NCBI GenBank assembly: GCA_910588465.1
Contig: CAJUOP010000002.1
Span: forward strand, 67,162-131,161
Origin: an uncultured Christensenellaceae bacterium
GTDB lineage: Bacteria; Bacillota; Clostridia; Christensenellales; Borkfalkiaceae
Length of the DNA stretch: 64,000 nt
Direction of reading: 5' to 3'
Shown here: piece by piece, positions 58,343 through 64,000 of the stretch
Layout: every line of letters begins with the position of its first letter
Position numbering within the stretch: position 1 is the first letter of the stretch
Program-made: the position numbers and the translations under genes
The notes under the pieces: model-generated
What the model was told of the DNA's origin: nothing
The model's database searches: none
Seen by the model: the letters and a program-made list of their open reading frames with translations, nothing else

Positions 58343-59431
58343 TTATTTTTTATGAATCTGTTCTGCGATCACGCCGCCGCCCAAGCACTGCATGTCGTCG
58401 TACAATACCGCAAACTGCCCTTCCGTCACGGCGCGCTGGGGCTCGTCGAACGTAATTACCAACTCTTTTTCCCCCGTCCGCTTTACCGTAACGCCCTGCT
58501 CTTCCTGCCGATAGCGGAACTTCGCTTTACAGCGGAACTCCTCCGTTTCGGGCGGGTACGGAATAAAATTCATATCCGTTACCTTACAGCCGTTGGAATA
58601 GAGCGGGCTCTCGTCCCCGTGCGAGACATAAAGCACGTTGTTCGCCAAATCCTTTTTTACTACAAACCAACGCCCGTCCTCGCCCTTTTTTCCGCCGAGG
58701 TCCAGCCCCCTTCGCTGACCGAGCGTGTAAAACATCAAGCCCAAATGCTCGCCCACCTCTTCGCCGTCGAGCGTGAGTATTTTTCCCTTCTGCGCGGGCA
58801 GATATTCCTGTAAAAACTTGCGGAAATTCCGCTCGCCGATAAAGCAAATGCCCGTGGAATCTTTTTTCTTCGCCGTAGAAAGTCCGTTCTGTTCGGCAAC
58901 GGCGCGCACTTCGCACTTGTCCAACCCTGCAAGCGGAAACAGCACTCCGTCCAACTGCTCCTGCGAAAGCTGATTTAAAAAGTAAGTCTGGTCCTTGTTG
59001 GCGTCCTTCGCCTTTAACAGACGGTGCACGCCGTTTTCGTGAGAGATCCCGCAATAATGTCCGGTGGCGATAAAATCCGCCCCCAGTTCTTTGGCGTAAC
59101 GCTTAAACGGACCGAACTTTATTTCGCGGTTGCACAAAACGTCGGGGTTGGGCGTTCTGCCCGCCTTATATTCGGCAAGAAAATAAGAGAACACCCGATC
59201 CATATATTCTTTGGAAAAATCAACGGTAAAATACGGGATCTGCAACAGCCCGCACACGCGCACCACGTCCGAATAATCCTCCTCCGCCGTGCACGCGCCG
59301 TTGCCGTCCGTCTCCTCCCAATTCTTCATAAACAGACCGATCACGCGATAGCCCTGCTCTTTTAACAAGAGCGCCGCGACCGAACTGTCTACTCCGCCGC
59401 TCATTCCCACTACGACCGTTTTTTGGAGCAT
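58343..59431 (-). CDS. mnmA: tRNA-specific 2-thiouridylase
   Basis: The 362-residue enzyme places sulfur on U34 of tRNA-Lys, Glu and Gln. PP-loop VVVGMSGGVDSSVAALLL (~6-23), catalytic Cys in TPNPDVLCNREIKFG (~93-107), GHYCGI and second Cys in STGICFIGERNF (~190-201). Length is normal. It has its own promoter (59459-59487) and is followed by the Mrr-like gene on the same strand. Confidence 0.97.
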   Translation of the reverse strand: MLQKTVVVGMSGGVDSSVAALLLKEQGYRVIGLFMKNWEETDGNGACTAEEDYSDVVRVCGLLQIPYFTVDFSKEYMDRVFSYFLAEYKAGRTPNPDVLCNREIKFGPFKRYAKELGADFIATGHYCGISHENGVHRLLKAKDANKDQTYFLNQLSQEQLDGVLFPLAGLDKCEVRAVAEQNGLSTAKKKDSTGICFIGERNFRKFLQEYLPAQKGKILTLDGEEVGEHLGLMFYTLGQRRGLDLGGKKGEDGRWFVVKKDLANNVLYVSHGDESPLYSNGCKVTDMNFIPYPPETEEFRCKAKFRYRQEEQGVTVKRTGEKELVITFDEPQRAVTEGQFAVLYDDMQCLGGGVIAEQIHKK

Positions 59432-59458
59432 GACAAAACTCCCGAAAATTTTTATACT

Positions 59459-59487
59459 ATTTTAACATATTCGGGCAAAAATATAAA
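59459..59487 (-). promoter_or_regulatory. Promoter of mnmA
   Basis: TTTATA (59482-59487) and TAAAAT (59459-59464) have 17-base spacing. The -10 lies about 28 bases before the mnmA start codon. Confidence 0.6.
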
Positions 59488-59505
59488 GCATTTTTTTTAA
59501 AGTTG

Positions 59506-59514
59506 TGCTATAAT
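59506..59514 (+). promoter_or_regulatory. Extended -10 promoter upstream of the interrupted tRNA
   Basis: TGCTATAAT is an extended -10 on the plus strand, 73 bases before the tRNA-like 5' half. It probably drove the original tRNA gene. Confidence 0.5.
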
Positions 59515-59586
59515 GATTCTCGTTGGTCGGTTTTTTTAAGTTTTTACGCAAATAATTTTGATTTTCTTTGCGGATTACCCTGTTAT

Positions 59587-59627
59587 GTGCCCGTGGCGGA
59601 ATCGGATACCGTTAAGGCCTCCGACGC
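59587..59627 (+). pseudogene. 5' half of a tRNA-Arg(CCG)-like gene, interrupted after the anticodon loop
   Basis: GTGCCCG (59587-59593) could form the acceptor 5' strand. A good D-arm follows (GCGG, loop AATCGGATA, CCGT). The anticodon 5' strand AAGGC and loop CTCCGAC (anticodon CCG) come next, then GC. After 59627 the sequence no longer continues the anticodon stem and has no T-arm. The last 12 bases, GGCCTCCGACGC, recur with one change at 59811-59822. This looks like a tRNA gene broken by site-specific integration. Confidence 0.6.
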
Positions 59628-59781
59628 TAACACGCAATTCTGAGCTTTGACAAATTATCCCCAATATGTAGTGGTTTTCGGTAGATTTACCACTCATACA
59701 CCACAACAACAAAAAAATCTACACCCTAATATACACCCTGCCGTATAAATCGGTGGCGTTGTACGCTAAAACTTAATATAT

Positions 59782-59857
59782 GCACTCGTAGTCTAACTGG
59801 ATAAAATTTCGGCTTCCGACGCCGACGTTGTGAGTTCGAGCCTCGCCGGGTGCACCA
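59782..59857 (+). tRNA. tRNA-Arg (anticodon CCG)
   Basis: This 76-base cloverleaf has acceptor GCACTCG pairing with CGGGTGC (one G-T), a weak D-arm, anticodon stem TCGGC/GCCGA with loop TTCCGAC (anticodon CCG), a four-base variable region, T-stem GTGAG/CTCGC with canonical loop TTCGAGC, discriminator A and encoded CCA. The poor D-stem is the only weakness. It reads CGG codons. It lies on the element side of the interrupted tRNA fragment, so it may be carried by the element. Confidence 0.82.
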
Positions 59858-59860
59858 GCG

Positions 59861-59892
59861 AACCTGTAATTTGATAAAATTGCAGGTTTTTT
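59861..59892 (+). terminator. Intrinsic terminator after tRNA-Arg
   Basis: AACCTGTAATTT pairs with AAATTGCAGGTT (one G-T) around a four-base loop, ending in T6. It lies three bases beyond the tRNA CCA end. Confidence 0.88.
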
Positions 59893-59903
59893 CTTAAAAA
59901 GCC

Positions 59904-59931
59904 TTGACAGATAGAAATATTGTGATATAAT
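59904..59931 (+). promoter_or_regulatory. Promoter of the nucleotidyltransferase-fold gene
   Basis: TTGACA (59904-59909) and TATAAT (59926-59931) have 16-base spacing. The start codon is 58 bases downstream. A short TTGG/CCAA inverted repeat lies in the leader. Confidence 0.75.
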
Positions 59932-59989
59932 ACAACGATTTGGTATTGACAGCCAAATGGGCGGCTTGGGCACAAAAGGAGAAGTAAAG

Positions 59990-60637
59990 ATGTATGAGTA
60001 TGTAGAAGAAAGTGTAATTAAACCATACCGTAGGTATTGTTCGAATATCATGATTGAACTTCGTGATAGCCTAAACGAGAACTACGATATAATTACTCAA
60101 TTTTCATTAGTTGGAAGCGGTAGCGATTCAAGAAATATGGTTACTGCGAATGGCAATGGGCCTTTTGATTTGGATTACAACTTGCAAATAATCCGCATGC
60201 CCGATAAGTATTGGAACAATCTTATGAAATTAAAAGATACTGTTCGCAATGAGCTTAATAAAATAGTTCATAATACATTTTTCTCTGACGGGAAAGATTC
60301 AAAATCGGTTATCACATCATTGTTACATTTTAACGATGAGCCAAATGTTGAATTTAGTTTTGATATCGCTATTTTGGCAAGAAATAATAATGGAAACTGG
60401 TGCAGATTAATTCATAATAAGTCATTTCAAAACCAATTTACATGGAATGAAGTCCCAACCTCACATAATGTAAAAGATAAAGCGCAAGCACTTAAATCAA
60501 AACATTTATGGAATGAAGTTAGAGATCGTTATCTTGATTTGAAAAATAAATATCTGCGAAACAACGATAATAACCATCCATCATTTATTGTGTATGTAGA
60601 GGCGGTAAATCAAATTTATCAACGATATTTCAGATAA
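59990..60637 (+). CDS. Nucleotidyltransferase-fold protein of unknown function
   Basis: The 215-residue protein has the polymerase-beta-type nucleotidyltransferase core: GSGSDSR (Gly42-Ser43), a loop, DLDYN (Asp60, Asp62), and a third acidic strand VEFSFDIAIL (Asp125). The full catalytic set is therefore present. A helical C-terminus follows. It is too short for a typical CBASS cyclic-nucleotide synthase and has no adjacent effector; minimal nucleotidyltransferase toxins and antibiotic-modifying enzymes are other relatives. The start at 59990 has AAAAGGAG upstream. AT-rich. It is the first protein gene of the integrated element, has its own promoter and a bidirectional terminator, and probably is element cargo. 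Confidence 0.72.
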   Translation: MYEYVEESVIKPYRRYCSNIMIELRDSLNENYDIITQFSLVGSGSDSRNMVTANGNGPFDLDYNLQIIRMPDKYWNNLMKLKDTVRNELNKIVHNTFFSDGKDSKSVITSLLHFNDEPNVEFSFDIAILARNNNGNWCRLIHNKSFQNQFTWNEVPTSHNVKDKAQALKSKHLWNEVRDRYLDLKNKYLRNNDNNHPSFIVYVEAVNQIYQRYFR

Positions 60638-60646
60638 ATAGTAAAA

Positions 60647-60680
60647 TACAGCGGGCAGAAATCTCTGCCCGCTGTAAACT
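60647..60680. terminator. Bidirectional terminator between convergent element genes
   Basis: A perfect 13-bp stem, TACAGCGGGCAGA with its complement, has a four-base loop (60647-60676). It is followed by AACTTTT on the plus strand, and TTTTAC follows on the minus strand. Confidence 0.8.
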
Positions 60681-60691
60681 TTTATTATGGC

Positions 60692-61309
60692 TTATATGCG
60701 CCCTAATTGCTTATAAACTTCCATTTCGAGTTGGTCGTAATTTATTATCCAACGGTGTCCGTTTTGGACTTTGAATACGCTTTCCGATTGCAACGCTTTT
60801 TCCACAATATTTATGGTTACGGGTATATCTTGATGCAAATACCTGAAACGTCGCACCGTGTCGTCATGCCAACGCAACCGCGGCATATCGACTTTACAAT
60901 CAATCCCTCGCGGGTTGAGCTTATACATCAGCTCGTCTGCGTCTATCACCCAATGCCCAACCGAAGAGACAAAATACCAAATGCCTTGCTCTTTTACGAA
61001 TAGCCGTAAATTGAGTTTGCGAATCTTTGTATCGGGATCTTCGGCTTGAAAAGCGCGCCAGATTTCGCCGCTCTTTCGTATGTTGCGTTTTACGGGCGAT
61101 ATATATGGCTTGTCCTCAAATTTCATACCGCTCATAAATCCGTATAACTCGTCAATATTTATTACCCAAGAATCGCCGTATTTAAGCGGAGTTATTTTGC
61201 CTTCTTTTAATAGCTTTGTGAGAAAAAATCGCGAAACGACTGTATTGCTGTCGACTTGCTTCATTTCTTTAATCACAGTGTCAATTCGTCTTAATCGCGG
61301 TAAATACAT
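60692..61309 (-). CDS. Protein of three tandem excisionase-like repeats
   Basis: The 205-residue protein is made of three units (~1-60, ~75-130, ~138-200). Each has a helical segment followed by a turn and a closing W-(V/I)I-(N/D)-x-D-(E/Q)-L strand: WVINIDELYGFM, WVIDADELMYKL and WIINYDQLEMEV. The first and third also share the PRLR opening. The small excisionase encoded at 62738-62947 is a single unit of similar build ending YILNFDDLLTAL. A triple DNA-binding protein for element control or recombination directionality is plausible but not known to me. It starts three bases after the integrase stop, with AAAGGAG inside the end of that gene, so it is cotranscribed with xis and int. Confidence 0.68.
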   Translation of the reverse strand: MYLPRLRRIDTVIKEMKQVDSNTVVSRFFLTKLLKEGKITPLKYGDSWVINIDELYGFMSGMKFEDKPYISPVKRNIRKSGEIWRAFQAEDPDTKIRKLNLRLFVKEQGIWYFVSSVGHWVIDADELMYKLNPRGIDCKVDMPRLRWHDDTVRRFRYLHQDIPVTINIVEKALQSESVFKVQNGHRWIINYDQLEMEVYKQLGRI

Positions 61310-61312
61310 TTA

Positions 61313-62728
61313 TTACTCCTTTGTAGCGCGCGGTAGGAAAATGTCTTCCAAAGCCTCGGCCGCCGCCTCGTCGCTCGTCTTAATGAAGTGGGAATAGATA
61401 TCGCTCGTGGTACTTACGCGCGAATGACCTGCTCTGCCCGCAACCGTCGTGAGCGGAACGCCCGCCGCAATCTGCAACGTAATATTCGTGTGACGCAAGC
61501 TATGTAGCGTAACCTTAGTCAAATTCGATTTTTCAAGCATTCTCTTTAACCAATCGTACACTGTATCCGGATATATCGGTCTGCCGTATTCCTGCACGAA
61601 AAGCCTGTCCGAATTTATCCACCTATCTCCCCAGTTCGTGCGCTGTTCGTCATACCACGTTTTATACTCTTTGAGTGTTTCGATTAAAATTTCCGAAACA
61701 GTAATTCTCCGTACAGAGCCTTGCGTTTTCGGCTCCTTTGTAAAAATCCCGCCCGCAATTTTACTGTAACAACCCGTGCGGTTTACGGTGAGCGTATGCC
61801 GCTCGAAATCAATATCTTTCCATTCGAGCCCCGCAATCTCGCCGCGCCTTAATCCTGTCATCAACGCAAGCATAATCGCCGTCTTTGCCCGAATATCTTC
61901 ATATTCCATAATCACGGAAAATAGTTTTTTTGCTTGCTCGTCGTCCAGATATTTGATGTTGCGTTGCGGCTTTTTGCCGTAAGACACATAGTCTGCCGAT
62001 GCATAATTGTCGTCTACAAGACGTTGTCGCTTTGCCATCGCAAAAATACAGCGAGTAGCGCGTTTTACTTTGGCGGTTGTTTCAACCGCGTAGCTCTGTT
62101 CCGTCTTTTCTATGTTAAAAATCTTTTCGGGCTTTACGCCCAAAACGGAAGAGAGATGCGTCGCAAATTCCATCCCCACACGTTTCCCTTGCAAGGCCGT
62201 TACGAGAGAGGCAATGTTTACGCCGTAATCCTCGTAAAGCTCTCGGCGTGAATGCCCGAAGTTTTCTATCGCCGTTCGCAAACACGGCTTTGCCGTAATC
62301 GTGTATACAATTCGCATTTCACGGTCTAATTTGTCGTAAAAGTTTTGAATGACGTAGGGAGTAACCTCGCGGATTTTATAACCGCCGATATAGCGCTTTA
62401 ACCATTCGACGGTTTTAATGCCTCTTTCGTAATACGCTATCGAAAAATCCTTACGCACTCTTTCCAACCATTTATCCGCCATTTGACCGACGGTTATATT
62501 ATAATCGGGGACGTCCGCGACGCTTCCCGTGTAGAGATGCTTGATATCGTCCTCAAACTTTTGCGCTGCCAATGCGCACTCGCGTTCGGCTTGTTTGTCC
62601 GTCATTTTATGTTCGGGACGCCAGACGGTGGTTTTTATAATCGTTTGATTTGTATTCGGCTCTTTGAATTTAACCTGAATATCATATACGATGCCGCTCT
62701 TTAATTGTCGCTTTCTGAATGTTGCCAT
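61313..62728 (-). CDS. int: Tyrosine-family integrase with inserted helix-turn-helix
   Basis: The 471-residue recombinase has an N-terminal arm-binding domain (~1-65), core-binding helices, and a catalytic domain with Arg294 (TGLRRGE), Lys334 (KEPKTQ), His409-x2-Arg412 (LHSLRH), His435 (GHSRVSTTSDIYSH) and Tyr445. It resembles Tn916-type integrases but is ~65 residues longer. The extra part (~146-208, LYEDYGVNIASLVTALQGK then FATHLSSVLGVKPEKIF) reads like a Cro/C1-type helix-turn-helix placed inside the core-binding domain. It would recombine the element at the tRNA-Arg site 1.5 kb away. AAGGAGG precedes the ATG. Confidence 0.93.
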   Translation of the reverse strand: MATFRKRQLKSGIVYDIQVKFKEPNTNQTIIKTTVWRPEHKMTDKQAERECALAAQKFEDDIKHLYTGSVADVPDYNITVGQMADKWLERVRKDFSIAYYERGIKTVEWLKRYIGGYKIREVTPYVIQNFYDKLDREMRIVYTITAKPCLRTAIENFGHSRRELYEDYGVNIASLVTALQGKRVGMEFATHLSSVLGVKPEKIFNIEKTEQSYAVETTAKVKRATRCIFAMAKRQRLVDDNYASADYVSYGKKPQRNIKYLDDEQAKKLFSVIMEYEDIRAKTAIMLALMTGLRRGEIAGLEWKDIDFERHTLTVNRTGCYSKIAGGIFTKEPKTQGSVRRITVSEILIETLKEYKTWYDEQRTNWGDRWINSDRLFVQEYGRPIYPDTVYDWLKRMLEKSNLTKVTLHSLRHTNITLQIAAGVPLTTVAGRAGHSRVSTTSDIYSHFIKTSDEAAAEALEDIFLPRATKE

Positions 62729-62737
62729 AATTCCTCC

Positions 62738-62947
62738 TTAGTCCATTTTGAGTGCAGTTAATAAATCGTCAAAGTTGAGAATATATCTCGAACCCGAGCG
62801 GAAGTGGCGGATGCGGTTTTCCTTCATCAGCCCCCTGATAAAGTTATACGTTACCGCCGTATCGAGATCCTGTTTTTTGATAAGCGCAAGCGCTTCGTTA
62901 ATCGTTCTCATTCTTGCCAATTTGTTTGTAGTGTTTGTTGTTTCCAA
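62738..62947 (-). CDS. xis: Excisionase-like small DNA-binding protein
   Basis: The 69-residue winged-helix-like protein has TINEALALIKKQDLDTAVTYNFIRGLMKENRI then a YILNFDDLLTAL close, in the style of Xis/AlpA proteins that steer integrase toward excision. It lies nine bases upstream of int on the same strand. The start is a TTG at 62947 with GGAG seven bases upstream; an ATG at codon 13 has no ribosome site. That GGAG is inside a hairpin (62955-62974), so translation may be restrained. Confidence 0.78.
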   Translation of the reverse strand: METTNTTNKLARMRTINEALALIKKQDLDTAVTYNFIRGLMKENRIRHFRSGSRYILNFDDLLTALKMD

Positions 62948-62954
62948 TTTTGTT

Positions 62955-62974
62955 CTCCAAAAAAATTTTTGGAG
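62955..62974 (-). promoter_or_regulatory. Hairpin sequestering the xis ribosome site
   Basis: CTCCAAAAA and TTTTTGGAG are perfect 9-base arms separated by two bases on the plus strand. On the mRNA the GGAG ribosome site of xis is paired with CTCC. A two-base loop is too tight, so one or two inner pairs must open. Confidence 0.5.
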
Positions 62975-63089
62975 TTCGGGAATGCTCCGATTTTCTTTTT
63001 TGTAAAGACCCGCTAACTCGTCAGCACAAACTACGCTTTAAGCCGTCCGCTTTCAGCAAACGGCAACTTTGCTCCGTTGTGCTTCCTCT

Positions 63090-63119
63090 TCGCAAAAAGT
63101 TCTTCAATACTTTTTGCGA
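63090..63119 (-). other. Inverted repeat downstream of the 91-residue gene
   Basis: An 11-bp perfect stem (63090-63100 with 63109-63119) has an eight-base loop and lies 18 bases beyond the stop codon. It has no T-run on the minus strand, so it may be a weak terminator or a processing hairpin. The 62975-63089 interval holds nothing else recognised. Confidence 0.4.
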
Positions 63120-63137
63120 TTAAATTTTTGAAAGACT

Positions 63138-63413
63138 TTATTTGTCTTTCTTAAACCGTTCAAGTTCGCTCTCGAAGAAGTCATCATATCCGTCTTTCAG
63201 TTTTGCAAAGCCCAAATCGTGTCGGGCTAATAATTCTTCGTAACCTGCTTGTATAAGCTGAACCTTTGTGTAGCCGTACTTTTTCAAAAACTCGTTTATT
63301 TCTTCGGCTTTTTCTCTCGGTACGCTCGTTCCCCAAACCATGCACTTTGCCTTGCGCTCTTCCTTATGACGATCTTCGTAACGCTTGTCCTTAATCGCTC
63401 TTGTCTTTTCCAT
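63138..63413 (-). CDS. Small DNA-binding-like protein of the element, probably autoregulated
   Basis: The 91-residue basic protein includes a short strand CMVWGTSVPREKAEEINEFLKKYGYTKVQLIQAGYEELL (~24-62), a strand followed by two helices that fits a ribbon-helix-helix fold. The tail is acidic and helical. Its promoter contains a perfect 16-bp palindrome between the -10 and the ribosome site, which suggests that it represses itself. Similar small proteins accompany mobilisation or excision genes of clostridial elements. GGAGG precedes the ATG. Confidence 0.65.
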   Translation of the reverse strand: MEKTRAIKDKRYEDRHKEERKAKCMVWGTSVPREKAEEINEFLKKYGYTKVQLIQAGYEELLARHDLGFAKLKDGYDDFFESELERFKKDK

Positions 63414-63437
63414 GTCAATTCCTCCGAAAATATTTGC

Positions 63438-63519
63438 GTCGTATGCATACGACTTTCTGTATTTTTATTATAGCGTGAGGCAAGGAAGGAGTCAAGCGAA
63501 TTTATGATATTAATACGAC
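63438..63519 (-). promoter_or_regulatory. Promoter and palindromic operator of the 91-residue gene
   Basis: TTGACT (63490-63495) and TATAAT (63467-63472) have 17-base spacing. GTCGTATGCATACGAC (63438-63453) is a perfect palindrome in the leader. A half-site ATACGAC recurs at 63513-63519, upstream of the -35. Confidence 0.78.
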
Positions 63520-63541
63520 TTTTTCTTAATTTTTTTACATG

Positions 63542-64000
63542 CTATTTCCCCCAGTTCCACTTAGAGTTTGTTTTGGTGTTTTCAGCAGTCTGTTCCTGCA
63601 AACGCTGTTCTTCGATTTCCTTCTCGATATCCTGCAAACGGTGGGAGAAGTCGCGTTCCAATAACTCGCTTTGTTCGCCGAAAGAAGAGAAGAGTTTGCT
63701 CATTGTGCGCCCAAAAACGCGGGTACGAATTCCTGCGCGGCGCTTCAAGTTTCTATCGTTTACTTTTCCACGCGTAGTGCGCCTTGGCATATAGGCACGT
63801 ATCGTTCGCACAGCGTTCAAAACAATGTTCCCCTGTCGCCGTATGTAGTCATTCTTTATATCCCCCAAGACGCTGTCCGCTTGTACTTTTTGCTTCAAGC
63901 CTTCCAAGTCCTCGTGGAACTTCAAGTCGGCTTTTCGGGCTTGTATGCTCGTCTGCAACAGTAGGTTTACGATTTTGTCTATGCGTGGACGAAACGACTC
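63542..64000 (-). CDS. C-terminal part of an unidentified, basic helical protein; 5' end off the window
   Basis: The frame is open from the right edge of the window to a stop at 63542 (153 residues seen). It is helical and basic in the middle (RAYMPRRTTRGKVNDRNLKRRAG) with a coiled-coil-like Glu/Gln-rich tail (DFSHRLQDIEKEIEEQRLQEQ). The position upstream of a small ribbon-helix-helix-like gene, int and xis would suit a mobilisation protein or relaxase tail, but there is no motif to prove it. A TTG at 63958 could be mistaken for a start; the frame continues beyond it. Confidence 0.5.
   Translation of the reverse strand, partial: ESFRPRIDKIVNLLLQTSIQARKADLKFHEDLEGLKQKVQADSVLGDIKNDYIRRQGNIVLNAVRTIRAYMPRRTTRGKVNDRNLKRRAGIRTRVFGRTMSKLFSSFGEQSELLERDFSHRLQDIEKEIEEQRLQEQTAENTKTNSKWNWGK

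Noticed and set aside
59990..60637. CBASS cyclic-oligonucleotide synthase
   Set aside because: At 215 residues it is much shorter than known CD-NTases, and no effector or Cap gene is adjacent.

Overview
The window looks like a chromosomal segment of a spore-forming, gut-type member of the Clostridia. Supporting signs are an intact spoIIR, clostridial-style gene orders, sigma-A-type promoters with strong AGGAGG ribosome sites, and many glycoside hydrolases with Gram-positive lipoproteins. Most of it is moderately GC-rich. The left end (1-1800), the gene at 57282-58325 and the right end (59.9-64 kb) are visibly AT-richer and look acquired. Nearly all genes lie on the minus strand. Taxonomy beyond Clostridia cannot be fixed from the sequence.

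Layout. (1) 1-1850: remnant of a polymorphic toxin tail (AHH-nuclease-like) followed by a gene with a DMP19-like tail, a possible immunity partner. (2) 1962-3962: a cytoplasmic family 3 glycosidase with its own promoter and terminator. (3) 4177-18927: a ten-gene operon for glycan capture and breakdown. In order of transcription it encodes a Gfo/Idh/MocA oxidoreductase, a GH78-type alpha-L-rhamnosidase, an AraC regulator, two permeases and a binding protein of an LplABC-type oligosaccharide importer (no ATPase encoded), an Ig-like anchored protein, a PKD/discoidin/six-hairpin lipoprotein, a secreted DUF1080-type protein and an X2-repeat lipoprotein. Three related sequence motifs lie upstream of its promoter. 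(4) 19386-22762: a GH20-GH2 operon. (5) 22878-26541: a heterodimeric ABC exporter. (6) 27498-33823: AddAB. (7) 33981-34982: a lone plus-strand lipoprotein.

(8) 35050-40109: yraN, rnhB, rbgA, trmD, an ABC transporter pair, rimM and tmk, driven by a perfect-consensus promoter that starts transcription at or next to the tmk start codon. (9) 40152-42811: mutY and fhs. (10) 43245-56155: a purine biosynthesis operon transcribed purE, purC, a purF-like paralogue without the catalytic cysteine, purF, purM, purN, purO, a stand-alone AICAR transformylase, purD, purL. Its leader has a consensus promoter, a leaderless 20-codon upstream reading frame and an intrinsic terminator that overlaps the end of that frame. 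fhs supplies formyl-tetrahydrofolate to the formyl-dependent steps. (11) 56693-59431: spoIIR, an Mrr-like nuclease and mnmA.

(12) 59587-64000: left end of an integrative element. It begins at an interrupted tRNA-Arg-like gene, carries a complete tRNA-Arg(CCG), a nucleotidyltransferase-fold protein, a protein made of three excisionase-like repeats, a tyrosine integrase with an inserted helix-turn-helix, a small excisionase, an autoregulated small DNA-binding protein and the end of an unidentified gene. The element continues beyond the window.

Two composite non-coding repeats sharing the same building blocks (42.9 and 56.4 kb) and one related piece (26.6 kb) punctuate the intergenic spaces.
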